This document shows, in pieces, positions 17,555-26,559 of a DNA stretch of 64,000 nt (its first letter is position 1; each line of letters begins with the position of its first letter). Origin of the DNA: Thiosymbion sp942492625 (GTDB lineage: Bacteria; Pseudomonadota; Gammaproteobacteria; Chromatiales; Chromatiaceae); NCBI GenBank assembly GCA_942492625.1, contig CALOFM010000050.1:49587-113586 (forward strand), given 5' to 3'. Below the pieces are notes generated by a model, which saw nothing but the letters and a program-made list of their open reading frames with translations, did not search any database and was not told the origin of the DNA. The translations under genes and the position numbers were made by a program.

Positions 17555-17580
17555 TTGGGGAATTCGCCCCGTAATTCAAG
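17555..17580 (-). promoter_or_regulatory. Sigma-32 (heat-shock) promoter of clpB
   Basis: Reading the minus strand, CTTGAA (17580-17575) is followed after 14 bases by CCCCAACTT, whose CCCCAA covers 17560-17555. The RpoH consensus is CTTGAA, a 13-17 base gap, then CCCCAT-like. It lies upstream of the clpB start with room for a leader and a GGAG ribosome-binding site. This is the expected arrangement for a heat-shock chaperone. Confidence 0.8.
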
Positions 17581-17772
17581 CCAACCAGCGTGGAGGCGAT
17601 TGAACCGCGCCAGATTCCAAGCGCAAGCACCATGGAACCCGCCATTCGGCGGGTTTATCTTTTTCCGGGATCCAATCGGCATTCCCTCCGACACGAGGCC
17701 GCTGGTCGGTGAAAGCCGGCCTTTCGTCGATCCCTGCTGTGCGGACGGGCTCGGTGCTGTTAACGTAGCTGG

Positions 17773-18387
17773 ATGAAACGGCACTCCACTCGCGGGTTTA
17801 CGCTCGTTGAGCTTCTGATCACGATCTCCCTGCTGGCGATCGTGATCGCACTCGCGGGCCCCGCCTTCCGAGACCTGATTTTGAACAACCACAGGGCAAC
17901 TCAGCTCAACGCGATGATAGCCTCCCTCAACGTCGCCCGGGCCGAGGCGGCGAAGCGCGGCGCAAGAACCATCGTCTGTATCTCCGACGGCGCCGACCCG
18001 CCGGATTGCGCCAGCAGTCCGGACGGCTGGGAGGATGGCTGGATCGTCTTTGTCGACGGAGACTCAGGCCCGCCTTCTCTGGACAACCCGGAAGATACGA
18101 ACGGCAGCGGGACCTGGGATTTTGGAGAAGACGCGCTCATCGACGTCCATGGGCCCTTAGCGGACGGCACGACGCTGCGAGGCAACACCAATGTCGCCAA
18201 GCAAGTAACTTTTAACCGCCTGTCTGGTACCGGCGGAACACTCCGTCATTGCGATTCACGCGGAGCGGCAAAAGCACGCGGAATAATCATATCCCGCGCA
18301 GGGCGTAATCGCCTCACCTCAGATTCCGACGGGGACGGCACTGAGGACGATGGCGACTCTCCTCCTAACGAACTGACCTGCCCCTGA
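17773..18387 (+). CDS. fimT: Type IV pilus minor pilin FimT/FimU (GspH-like)
   Basis: Minor pilin that, with PilV, PilW, PilX and PilE, forms the priming complex at the pilus tip. The 204-residue prepilin has a short basic leader, then G-FTLVELLITISLLAIV, the prepilin peptidase site and N-terminal helix. The globular part has the GspH pattern, with an internal acidic region (DSDGDGTEDDGDS) near the C-terminus. The cysteine-containing segment VCISDGADPPDC probably forms a disulfide loop. It is the first gene of a seven-gene set ordered as in Pseudomonas fimU-pilVWXY1Y2E and is separated by four bases from pilV. The promoter presumably lies in the 256-base gap shared with clpB. Confidence 0.9.
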   Translation: MKRHSTRGFTLVELLITISLLAIVIALAGPAFRDLILNNHRATQLNAMIASLNVARAEAAKRGARTIVCISDGADPPDCASSPDGWEDGWIVFVDGDSGPPSLDNPEDTNGSGTWDFGEDALIDVHGPLADGTTLRGNTNVAKQVTFNRLSGTGGTLRHCDSRGAAKARGIIISRAGRNRLTSDSDGDGTEDDGDSPPNELTCP

Positions 18388-18391
18388 GCCC

Positions 18392-18925
18392 ATGATTAGA
18401 GCCCCCCTTTCTCTTGGACGTGCCCGCGGCGCTTCGCTCATTGAGGCCCTGATCACCCTGCTGATTTTGTCGGTCGGGCTGCTCGGCATGGCCGCCCTGC
18501 AGTTCATCGGCACCAAGGAGACCGCCAGCGCCCTACGCCAGAGCCGGGCCATCTGGCTCGCCCGTGACATGGCCGACCGCATGCGCTCCAATCCTACCCG
18601 CGTCGAGGCAGGCGACTACGACGGCATAGACACCGGCACCCTGCCGACTTCCCCCCCCACCTGCGGGACCGGCAACACCTGCACCCCACAGCAGATCGTA
18701 ACTTACGACATCAACCAGTGGGGGCTGCTGCTGCGCGAGCTTCCAGGGGGAACCGGGATGGCCGGCGGTATCGGTACGGTCACCGAGACACCCGCCAATT
18801 CCGGGCGCTTCGCGATCCGCCTGATGTGGGACGACGAGGGCACGGGTGCCAATGTCACCTCCTGTCCGGACATCCCGAATCCGCAAACCGACCTGACCTG
18901 CCTGACCATGTGGGTGGAGCCGTGA
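18392..18925 (+). CDS. pilV: Type IV pilus minor pilin PilV
   Basis: A 177-residue minor pilin. The leader ends in a basic stretch and the prepilin motif is GASLIEALITLLILSVGLLGMAALQ, with the conserved glutamate at +5 written here as ...SLIEAL. The segment following (RQSRAIWLARDMADRMRSNP) is characteristic of PilV. The stop overlaps the GTG start of pilW by four bases, indicating translational coupling. It works in the tip priming complex and, with PilY1, is involved in adhesion and surface sensing in other bacteria. Confidence 0.92.
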   Translation: MIRAPLSLGRARGASLIEALITLLILSVGLLGMAALQFIGTKETASALRQSRAIWLARDMADRMRSNPTRVEAGDYDGIDTGTLPTSPPTCGTGNTCTPQQIVTYDINQWGLLLRELPGGTGMAGGIGTVTETPANSGRFAIRLMWDDEGTGANVTSCPDIPNPQTDLTCLTMWVEP

Positions 18926-19965
18926 TCCGCCGATACCCGCAACCGGGCTTCACCCTGGTGGAGATCCTGATCGCCATCGCAATCGGCCTTTTTCTCACCG
19001 CCGGCATGGTGCAGCTGTTCGTGGCCAACAAGACCAGCTACCGCTTCAACGAGGCCCTTTCCCGGATCCAAGAGAACGGTCGCTTCGCCCTGGCGACCAT
19101 GGCTAGCGACCTGCGTATGGCCGGCAACTTCGGGTGCAAGCAGGGGGCGAGCACCTCCAACCGCGTCAACACGGGCACCTCCTACAACGCGACTATCCAC
19201 GACTTCACCGACGCACTGGAAGCCCCAAACGACTCGGGGACCGATCCAGACGAGATCACCTTGCGCGGTGCAATCGGGCCGGGGCTGATCGTCCAGGGAC
19301 ACCGGGGAGGCGGAGCGGGTAATCCGCTGATCGTGGACGGGGCCAAGACAACCGTGGAAGAGGTAATCTGCGGCTCCTCCAACTGCGTCACCAACAGCGT
19401 CGCGGACATGGTGCTGCTCTCCGACTGCGTGGAGGCGGATATCTTCCAGGCCACCAGCCTCACCGCCGCCGGAAGCGAGACCGACGTGGGTTTCAACGAC
19501 CCTGCACCGACCGGCACGCCGGGCAACACCGCCGGCGCGGTGCTGACAAAGGAGTATCGCACCAACGCCACCCTGTATCCCCTGCGGGTCATCAGGTACC
19601 ACGTGGCCACGGGAACCAACGGCGTCGCGCCTTCCCTCTACCGGGCGGTGAACACCGCCGGCAACGGCGACGAACTGATCGAGGGGGTGGAGAATCTGCA
19701 GATCACCTACGGCGAGGACACCAACGGCGACGGCACCGCAAACCGCTATGTATCGGCCAACAGTCTGACGGCGGCGGGTTGGGAGAATGTCGTGAGTATG
19801 CGCGTCGCCCTGCTGCTCAGCTCCTGGCTCGGCTCGTCGGAAGGCGTAATTACCGCGGACAGCGCCCAAAGCTTCGACGTAAACGGCACCACGGACACCT
19901 GCCCGGACGGTCAGATCTGCCAGCTGATGACCACCACGGTCAAGCTCCGCAACAGGCTCCACTAG
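18922..19965 (+). CDS. pilW: Type IV pilus minor pilin PilW
   Basis: A 347-residue minor pilin beginning with a GTG that overlaps the pilV stop. The prepilin motif is PGFTLVEILIAIAIGLFLTAGM, followed by the typical PilW stretch ALSRIQENGRFALATMASDLRMAG. It then has a large, cysteine-containing globular domain (for example CGSSNC and SDCVEA). The length is that of PilW rather than of the shorter minor pilins. The next gene, pilX, starts two bases after the stop. Confidence 0.92.
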   Translation: MIRRYPQPGFTLVEILIAIAIGLFLTAGMVQLFVANKTSYRFNEALSRIQENGRFALATMASDLRMAGNFGCKQGASTSNRVNTGTSYNATIHDFTDALEAPNDSGTDPDEITLRGAIGPGLIVQGHRGGGAGNPLIVDGAKTTVEEVICGSSNCVTNSVADMVLLSDCVEADIFQATSLTAAGSETDVGFNDPAPTGTPGNTAGAVLTKEYRTNATLYPLRVIRYHVATGTNGVAPSLYRAVNTAGNGDELIEGVENLQITYGEDTNGDGTANRYVSANSLTAAGWENVVSMRVALLLSSWLGSSEGVITADSAQSFDVNGTTDTCPDGQICQLMTTTVKLRNRLH

Positions 19966-19967
19966 GC

Positions 19968-20570
19968 ATGCCCCGATCCACCATGAACCACCAACCGGGC
20001 CACTCGACGCCAGAGAGGCAGAAAAGGGGCTTCGCGCTTGTCGCGGCACTCGTCTTCCTCGCGGTCATGTCCGTGCTGGGCGTGACCATGATGAACATCA
20101 CCCGCCTGGAGAACCTGATGGTCGGCGGCTCACGGGAGGCCGCCATCGCCTTCCAGGCCTCCGAGGCAGCGCTGCGAGACGGGGAGAGCACCATTGCCGC
20201 CGATCTCGTCACGGCCTTGTGCGATCTGACCATCGCACCCACGACCGGCGCAGCGGGTACCTATGGCGAATTCGCGGTCGAGCCGAACTATCTCACTCAC
20301 GCTTGGACGACGGGCTCGGACTTCCTCACCTACGCGTCCAACGATTACCCCGAGATGCCAAGCGGCAAGCAACCACGCTACCTGATCAAGCACGTGGGCG
20401 ACCAATGCGTCGATACGAACGCCAGCACCTGGCAGCGGTGTCTCGACCCGGCCTGTCCCGTCCCGCAGTGTCAGGCGATGTCTGTATTTCGCATCACCGG
20501 GTGGGGCACCAGCAGGGACGCAACGTCCACTAGCCTGCTGCAGACCCACTTCGCCTGTTTCCGCCCCTGA
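19968..20570 (+). CDS. pilX: Type IV pilus minor pilin PilX
   Basis: A 200-residue PilX-type protein. After a basic leader (PERQKR) comes GFALVAALVFLAVMSVLGVTMMN, the N-terminal helix, which lacks the usual +5 glutamate as PilX/GspK-type pilins do. The next stretch (AFQASEAALRDGES) is highly typical of PilX. The ATG at 19968 lies just after the pilW stop; an ATG at 19983 is an alternative. PilX is thought to sit near the tip of the priming complex, contacting PilY1 encoded 50 bases downstream. Confidence 0.9.
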   Translation: MPRSTMNHQPGHSTPERQKRGFALVAALVFLAVMSVLGVTMMNITRLENLMVGGSREAAIAFQASEAALRDGESTIAADLVTALCDLTIAPTTGAAGTYGEFAVEPNYLTHAWTTGSDFLTYASNDYPEMPSGKQPRYLIKHVGDQCVDTNASTWQRCLDPACPVPQCQAMSVFRITGWGTSRDATSTSLLQTHFACFRP

Positions 20571-20619
20571 AGCGGAAAAACACTGTATACGTCTATCCAT
20601 ACCGAGAGGAGCCGCATCA

Positions 20620-23600
20620 ATGTTCGCAAAGAGCCATCTCACCGGCAGGCGCCTGCTCCCGGCCGCGGCATTGGCACTTGCGGCGGGTATTCCCGCCGCC
20701 GCCCGGGCCGCCCCCGGCACCCTGGCCCAGCTCCCGCTGTTCGTCTCCGTCAGCGTCAAGCCCAACATCTTTTTTGTGCTGGACGACTCCGAAAGCATGC
20801 GCAGCCCGGTCATCAAGTCGGCGGGGGCCAAGGCCGCCCACCCGACCTTTGTTAAAACCTATCTTGAACCCGATGGCTCCTCCTCCTTCCCGAACCCTCC
20901 CGAAGACGACGAGAGTACGCTCGGGCTCTGCGCGGGATACAATATCTTGGCATACGACCCGAACGTCACCTACACCCCTTGGCCGGGTTTGGACTTTGCG
21001 AACGGCGATGAAAGTGAGGGCTTGTCGAGCTTCTGCACCGATCCCTACGACCCCTCGACCTGTGCAGCGGACATCGGCGGCGAGCTCGTCTACTTCGAGT
21101 GGACGGACGACGGCGACGGCGTCTACCAGGACGGCGAATGCCCGAGGCCCTTCAACGACGACCCAACACTGACCGACGGCGACCTGGTCACACCGGCGGT
21201 CTGCGCCGGTATCTCCGGCTGCGTCCCGGCGACCAGCGCAACGGCTCCGAGTGGAGTGGACGCCGCGACGAACTTCGCCAACTGGTACAGGTATTACCGC
21301 ACCGGCGATCTGGTGCAGAAGCGAGCGGTCTCCGAGGTCATCTTCGACGCCGACCAGAGAGTGGGCCTGGCCACCCTGAATAACGAGGGCAACGCCGCGA
21401 CCCCGGTCCGCGACCTCAGCGATAACACCGAGGGGAGCGACTGCGGAGGGACACTGACTAACAAAGAGTGCCTGCTGGAGCGCTTGTTCGGAATTGAACC
21501 CACTGGTCCCAATACCCCGCTGCGCCGGGCCCTCGACGAGGCGGGTCACTACTTCGACAAGAACACGCCGGACCTCCACCACGAGTACCTTGACACCACA
21601 GAGGACAGCCCCATACTGCCGCCCGAGCAGGGAGGGCGGTGCCAGCAAAACTTCGTCATTCTGGTCTCGGACGGTTTCTGGAACGGGAACTGGCCGACAG
21701 ACAACGGCGGAAACCCGGTCATCGACAACGCCGGCCAGGCGCTGGCAACCCACGGTGACGCCGACCATGACGGCCTGCTGGCCAACGTGAGCGGCACCAA
21801 CTCCGACTTCGACCGCTTCACCCACGACGACGCGAGTCTGCCCTCGTCGTGCATCAATCCTTCTTTAACCCCGATCACGCAGGACACGCTCGCGGACATC
21901 GCCATGCATTACTACGAGCAGGACCTCGCCCCGGGGCTGAACGACGAGGTCCCGACCTCCGATGCCGACGAGAACGACCGGCAACACCTGGTCACCTTCA
22001 CCGTCGCCTTCGGCGTGGACGGCACCCTGAGCCAAGACCCGCCGAGCCGCACCGATACGGCCTCCTTCAACTACTGGCCGCCCGTCTGCGTCGGCGAGTC
22101 CACGACTATCGACGACATGCGCCATGCCGCGTGGAACGGCCGCGGCGAGTTTCTCTCCGCAAGGGATCCGGCCTCGGTCGGCGAGGCCCTCACGAAGGCG
22201 ACCTCCACCATCGCAGAACGCGGCAACACCACCTCGGCCGGAGCCGGCTTCAACACCCCCCGCCTGACCACGGACAGCTTGATCTTCCAAACCGAGCTCG
22301 ACACGACCGACTGGTCCGGAGATCTCAAGGCGTTCAAGGTCGACCCGGATGGCACCCTGGAAGAGACGCCGGAATGGAGTGCGGCAGCGATACTCGACGA
22401 CAACACCCTAACGAACCCGGCAGAGCGGGTTATCCTGACACGGGACGCGACCGACGGCGTCACTTTCGAATGGGCGAATCTAACGGCCGCCCAGCAAAGC
22501 GACCTGTGCGAGACGACCACCACCTGCACTGGCGTCGAGGAAACGCTCGGCCAACTGCGTCTGGCCTTTCTGCGCGGCGACCGCGACTGCGAGGACACAG
22601 ACGTCGATCCGGGCTGCCCGTCCGGTGTCGACTTCGAAGGCGACGCCGCAAACGACGACCTGGTGCTGCGCCAGCGCGGCAGCCGCTTGGGCGACATCGT
22701 CAGCTCCGGCCCCGTGGTCGTGGGCGCGCCGGACCTGAACTGGCCTTCCACCGGAACCACCATCTTGCCTTCCACCGGAACCACCTTCTTCCCGACGGCG
22801 AGCGGAGAGACCTACGCCGAGTTCCGAAACAGCAACTCAGGCCGCACCCCTGTGGTCTACGTGGGCGCCAACGACGGCATGCTGCATGGTTTTCGCGTGA
22901 GCGACGGCGAGGAGCTCTTCGCCTACATTCCCTCGGTCCTGTTTTCGACCGCGCCGACCGAGGGGCTCCATTACCTGACCGATACGAGCTATGCACACCG
23001 CTTCTATGTGGACCGGACCCCCGCCATCAGCGACGTCTACATCCCCACCACCGCCCTGGGGGCCGACGACGACTGGCGGACGGTGGCCGTCGGCGGACTG
23101 GGCGCCGGGGGGCGGGGTCTCTATGCCCTGGATATCACCAATCCCGCCCTCTTTACTTCCACCATCTCCACCACCAACGCCGCCAATACCGTGATGTGGG
23201 AGTTCACGAGCGCCGCGGACGCAGAGCTTGGGTACACCCTGAGCCAACCCGTCATCGCCTTGATGAACAACGGCAAATGGGCGGCAATCGTGGGCAGCGG
23301 CTACAACGATACAGGCACGAATCTCAATGCCCACCTGTTCATCATCTTTCTAAAGGAAGGGCTCGACGGCACCTGGGACGAGGCGTCGGACGACTATGTC
23401 AAGATCGAGGTGCCGATCGCATCGCCCACCGAGCGCAACGGGCTCTCGTCCCCAGCCGTCGCCGATCTCGACGGCAACGGCACGACAGACCGTGTGTATG
23501 CGGGAGACCTGCTCGGCAACCTCTGGGTGTTTGATCTGTCCAACACGACGGTCAACAACTGGACCGTGGCAGGGTCCGGAACGCCGCTGTTCCAGGCCGG

Positions 23601-24336
23601 CAGCACCCAGCCCATAACCGTAAAGCCCCGGATAGCCAAGCACCCGAGCCAGGGTGACATCTCAGACGGGACGACCGATGATAACCAGCCCAACGTCATG
23701 GTCTATTTCGGCACCGGCCAGTACCTGACCGAGGCCGACAAGTCCACCACGACGACCCAGGCCTTTTACGGAGTGTGGGACCGGGGTGATTTCGGATTGA
23801 CCACGGCCAACTTGCAACAGCAGACCTTCGAAGCCGATTTCGCGGACGAATCGGTAGTAACCGACACAACTGTCGATTGGACGACGAAGCATGGTTGGTA
23901 TCTGAACCTGCCTGATTCGGGCGAGCGCGTGGTCACAGACGCGACCCTGCGCGGGGGCATTGTCTTTTTCAACTCGCTCATACCGCTGAGCAGCATCACG
24001 AACCCCTGCGAGGGAGGTGGATCAGGATTTCTCTACGCCCTGGCAATGGAGAACGGGGGCCGCCCCGACAGCCCGGCCTTCGACGTCAACGGCGATGCGG
24101 TGGTAGACGCAAGCGACGTGGTCGCTGAGAGCAGCCCGGCGGATCCGACCGACCCACGGACAGAGATCGCCGGCAGAGTCAGGTTCTCCGGGGGTATCCC
24201 CACGGGCTCGACCTTCAGGGACAACACCCAATTCACGGGCGGCAGCGAGGGCAGAGGCGTGCAAACACGCGCAATCGTCGAGCTCGAATCGCTCGACACC
24301 GGGCGCCTGTCCTGGCAGCAGCTCTATCGCAACTGA
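20620..24336 (+). CDS. pilY1: Type IV pilus tip adhesin/mechanosensor PilY1
   Basis: A 1238-residue tip protein. The N-terminus has a signal peptide (LLPAAALALAAGIPAAARA). A von Willebrand A-like region follows, with an MIDAS-type DDSESM in VKPNIFFVLDDSESM and VILVSDGFW-like strands, and the C-terminal half is the PilC/PilY1 beta-propeller. Calcium-loop candidates are DLDGNGTTD and DVNGDAVVDASD. The ribosome-binding site GAGAGGAG precedes the ATG. At about residues 707-722 two eight-residue units (PSTGTTIL, PSTGTTFF) are a DNA-level tandem duplication. PilY1 caps the pilus, promotes extension and senses surfaces in Pseudomonas. The long N-terminal half carries many cysteines and aspartates typical of exported, calcium-binding adhesins. 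Confidence 0.95.
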   Translation: MFAKSHLTGRRLLPAAALALAAGIPAAARAAPGTLAQLPLFVSVSVKPNIFFVLDDSESMRSPVIKSAGAKAAHPTFVKTYLEPDGSSSFPNPPEDDESTLGLCAGYNILAYDPNVTYTPWPGLDFANGDESEGLSSFCTDPYDPSTCAADIGGELVYFEWTDDGDGVYQDGECPRPFNDDPTLTDGDLVTPAVCAGISGCVPATSATAPSGVDAATNFANWYRYYRTGDLVQKRAVSEVIFDADQRVGLATLNNEGNAATPVRDLSDNTEGSDCGGTLTNKECLLERLFGIEPTGPNTPLRRALDEAGHYFDKNTPDLHHEYLDTTEDSPILPPEQGGRCQQNFVILVSDGFWNGNWPTDNGGNPVIDNAGQALATHGDADHDGLLANVSGTNSDFDRFTHDDASLPSSCINPSLTPITQDTLADIAMHYYEQDLAPGLNDEVPTSDADENDRQHLVTFTVAFGVDGTLSQDPPSRTDTASFNYWPPVCVGESTTIDDMRHAAWNGRGEFLSARDPASVGEALTKATSTIAERGNTTSAGAGFNTPRLTTDSLIFQTELDTTDWSGDLKAFKVDPDGTLEETPEWSAAAILDDNTLTNPAERVILTRDATDGVTFEWANLTAAQQSDLCETTTTCTGVEETLGQLRLAFLRGDRDCEDTDVDPGCPSGVDFEGDAANDDLVLRQRGSRLGDIVSSGPVVVGAPDLNWPSTGTTILPSTGTTFFPTASGETYAEFRNSNSGRTPVVYVGANDGMLHGFRVSDGEELFAYIPSVLFSTAPTEGLHYLTDTSYAHRFYVDRTPAISDVYIPTTALGADDDWRTVAVGGLGAGGRGLYALDITNPALFTSTISTTNAANTVMWEFTSAADAELGYTLSQPVIALMNNGKWAAIVGSGYNDTGTNLNAHLFIIFLKEGLDGTWDEASDDYVKIEVPIASPTERNGLSSPAVADLDGNGTTDRVYAGDLLGNLWVFDLSNTTVNNWTVAGSGTPLFQAGSTQPITVKPRIAKHPSQGDISDGTTDDNQPNVMVYFGTGQYLTEADKSTTTTQAFYGVWDRGDFGLTTANLQQQTFEADFADESVVTDTTVDWTTKHGWYLNLPDSGERVVTDATLRGGIVFFNSLIPLSSITNPCEGGGSGFLYALAMENGGRPDSPAFDVNGDAVVDASDVVAESSPADPTDPRTEIAGRVRFSGGIPTGSTFRDNTQFTGGSEGRGVQTRAIVELESLDTGRLSWQQLYRN

Positions 24337-24364
24337 CCGGCAGATCGAACTGTTTGGAATCATC

Positions 24365-24709
24365 ATGATCAATCGTCTCTACTTACTCCTGCTCCTCGCC
24401 CTACCCGGAATCGGCGCAGCCACCGGGCCTCCGCAACCCGAGCACTCAGGCACCATCGCCGTCGTGCACGGACCCGGGTCGGTCGTCGTAATTGACGATA
24501 GGAGCTACTTGGTGCCTCCGGCAACACCGATCGAGCACGCGGACGGACGAACGGGATCACCGACGGACCTGGTCGTGGGACGGCAGATCCGCTTTGATTT
24601 CCGCGTCGACGACGACGGACATCTGCATCTAACCAGGGTCCTGATACCCTCCGGTGGTTCGGAGGTCGACTCTGCCCCCGGGGGCAGCCAGGCATCCGGA
24701 GGTCTCTAG
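24365..24709 (+). CDS. pilY2: PilY2-like small pilus biogenesis protein
   Basis: A 114-residue exported protein between pilY1 and pilE, the place held by pilY2 in Pseudomonas. The signal peptide is MINRLYLLLLLALPGIGA. The mature part is a small beta domain (GTIAVVHGPGSVVVIDDRSY, then VVGRQIRFDFRVDDDGHLHL). Both the size and the D-R-S-Y-L-V pattern fit the family. The C-terminus is a glycine/serine-rich tail. The assignment rests mainly on position plus general pattern. The gene is two bases upstream of pilE. Confidence 0.7.
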   Translation: MINRLYLLLLLALPGIGAATGPPQPEHSGTIAVVHGPGSVVVIDDRSYLVPPATPIEHADGRTGSPTDLVVGRQIRFDFRVDDDGHLHLTRVLIPSGGSEVDSAPGGSQASGGL

Positions 24710-24711
24710 CG

Positions 24712-25137
24712 ATGAGAGTCGACACCTCGGGGGGGTTTACGCTGATAGAGATCTTGATCGCGGTCGCAGTCGTCGCAATCCTTGCGAGCATCGCCTACGC
24801 GGGATTTCAGGGTCAGATCACCAAATCGAAGAGGGCGGAAGGAAAGGCGGAGCTGATCAAATGGGCGCAGAACCTGGAGAAATGCAAGGCATTGTACGGT
24901 GCTTATAACGCCGCTGCCGGTGGCACCCTGCGCTGCAAAGCGTACGACGACGTTACGGGTGGCGATACCCAATCATCGGAAAATGGCTACTATGTAATCA
25001 GCGCAACCGCGAGCGACGCCACCAGCTACACGCTCCAGGCCGCTCCTGCAGGCTTCACCGACTCAGATTGCGGAAATCTGACGGTGACAGAGGACGGAAC
25101 CAGAAGTCAGACCGGCGCTGGCACCAATTGTTGGTAA
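24712..25137 (+). CDS. pilE: Type IV pilus minor pilin PilE
   Basis: A 141-residue type IVa pilin. The leader (MRVDTSG) is followed by GFTLIEILIAVAVVAILASIAYAGF, with the +5 glutamate. The globular part has cysteines in EKCKALY and LRCKAY and a terminal pair in DCGNL and TNCW that should close the D-loop. The order fimT-pilVWXY1Y2E argues for PilE (a minor pilin here) rather than the major pilin PilA. It ends the operon. Confidence 0.92.
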   Translation: MRVDTSGGFTLIEILIAVAVVAILASIAYAGFQGQITKSKRAEGKAELIKWAQNLEKCKALYGAYNAAAGGTLRCKAYDDVTGGDTQSSENGYYVISATASDATSYTLQAAPAGFTDSDCGNLTVTEDGTRSQTGAGTNCW

Positions 25138-25213
25138 GCACGCCGCCAAGGCGCCCGTTCCCCTCTCAAGTCCGCAGCGGCGGAGATTGCGCGGGCGAGA
25201 TCGAGCATCCAGT

Positions 25214-25921
25214 CTACTGCACCTGCAGCTCGATGACTCCGGAAACCTCTACCCGAATGACCTGCTTCCCCGCCTCGATGCGCGGCGGTGCAGGTGCGGC
25301 GTCTGCTGCCGGCATGGCGGTCATGGTCCCAAAGACAGGCGCGGGGCGGTCGGCACGCGTCTCGACCCGCATCTCCACCAGCCGCTTCCTACGCTGACCC
25401 ATCTGCTCTGCGATGAGCTGCGCCCGCTCGTTGAAGGCGTCGATACCGACGCGAATCAGCGCATCTTCGGCCTCTTTACGCCGTCCGTCCGAGACCTGGT
25501 AGCCGATGGACTGAAGCAGCAGCCGCTCCTGCAGACGTCCGACGAGTCCGCTCAATGCGGCGGCATCCCGCGAGCGCAGCCGAATGGCCTGACGCACGCG
25601 CCATCCGGTCAGAGTACCCTTGGTGTACAGGGGGCTGGTCGTGTACCCGAGGGTCTCTGACTCGATCCCCGTCTCCTTCTCTGCCTGACTCAAGGCCCAG
25701 TCCACCATCGTATTGACCTCTCCGGCAAGCTGTGTGGCGTCCGTCCCCTCCCGCTGGGCGGCGAGCACCGCCACCAGCAAATCCGCCTCCACCTCCGACT
25801 GCGCGGACGCAGACAAGGAGATACGATCGTAGGTCAAGGGGTCCTGCTCGCCTGCTCCCGCGGAAGCGCACAGCGACAGAAGGACGATCTGCAAACCGAG
25901 GCGAAGCTTAGGCAAAGGCAT
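25214..25921 (-). CDS. SIMPL-domain (DUF541) periplasmic protein
   Basis: A 235-residue exported protein with the SIMPL/DUF541 (BP26-like) fold. The signal peptide is MPLPKLRLGLQIVLLSLC. Family markers are the N-terminal strand ISLSASAQSEVEADLL, the DWALSQAEKETG segment, VRQAIRLRSRDAAALSGLVG, and the final strand KQVIRVEVSGVIELQVQ. Members form ring- or channel-like oligomers in the periplasm with poorly known roles in envelope stress. The start is the ATG at 25921; the frame runs on to 26170 without support. It converges on the pil operon. Confidence 0.82.
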   Translation of the reverse strand: MPLPKLRLGLQIVLLSLCASAGAGEQDPLTYDRISLSASAQSEVEADLLVAVLAAQREGTDATQLAGEVNTMVDWALSQAEKETGIESETLGYTTSPLYTKGTLTGWRVRQAIRLRSRDAAALSGLVGRLQERLLLQSIGYQVSDGRRKEAEDALIRVGIDAFNERAQLIAEQMGQRRKRLVEMRVETRADRPAPVFGTMTAMPAADAAPAPPRIEAGKQVIRVEVSGVIELQVQ

Positions 25922-26559
25922 TGATGACCTCCAGTGGCCGATTGGCGTCCAGCGAGGGAATGTCGGCAAGCTCACGCGTCTCTGCCCGCGCTTCTCACGC
26001 GTAACAGATTGATCACTTGGTGTATTTCCGGAGAGCGACGAAATCGCGTGTCCGCAAAGAAGGAAAGTATCAGGGAATCGCATCGTGCGACGCAACCGGC
26101 CGGGATCGCACGCGCATCGTCCAGAGCTCGGATCTTCTTGTCGCTCATCTAGCCACCAATGGGTGACCATCCCTTCAGACTCATTTCACGTTGGAATCGG
26201 CCCACCTCTCGAAACTCATTTCGTGTCGGACAAGGTTGTCACTGGCGAGATAGGCGCAGTTGGACTATATATCAATCCTTAACAGACTCTCGTTCTTACG
26301 ACGTCTTTCAATTTGGGATGGCACCCGAATGGTTTCAGATCCTGCAGCTCAAAACACCTGCCGGCCTGGCCACCGCATTCGTTTCCCGGATGACGTAGCC
26401 CCGCGTGTCATCGACTCCTCGAACACTGCCAGCGCCTTGCGGCACGCGCCCTGTCCCGCTCGATCCCGCTCGACCTTCACCGACCCCGAGGCCCGGTGCC
26501 GCCGCGACGGCCCGCCCGAACGACGCCCCCATGCTAATCCAGAAAGGGAGACTCAATAG
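25922..26559. other. Gap at the left edge of the eCIS locus
   Basis: About 640 bases with no supported gene between the SIMPL gene and the sheath gene. Composition changes here: 25990-26350 is less GC-rich, and the last 150 bases become GC-rich like the eCIS. An imperfect direct repeat based on CTCATTTC occurs near 26182 and 26214. A good GGGAG ribosome-binding site precedes the sheath ATG. The region should contain the main eCIS promoter and possibly the left island junction, but I could not identify either precisely. Confidence 0.5.

Noticed and set aside
14793..17603. 936-codon open frame on the plus strand opposite clpB
   Set aside because: It is an antisense shadow of the strongly conserved clpB frame; no family resemblance and no suitable start.
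18703..20049. 448-codon minus-strand frame over pilV/pilW/pilX
   Set aside because: Shadow; the minor pilins carry clear prepilin motifs.
21849..23534. 561-codon plus-strand frame inside pilY1
   Set aside because: Out-of-frame shadow, arginine-rich composition typical of GC-rich off-frame translation.
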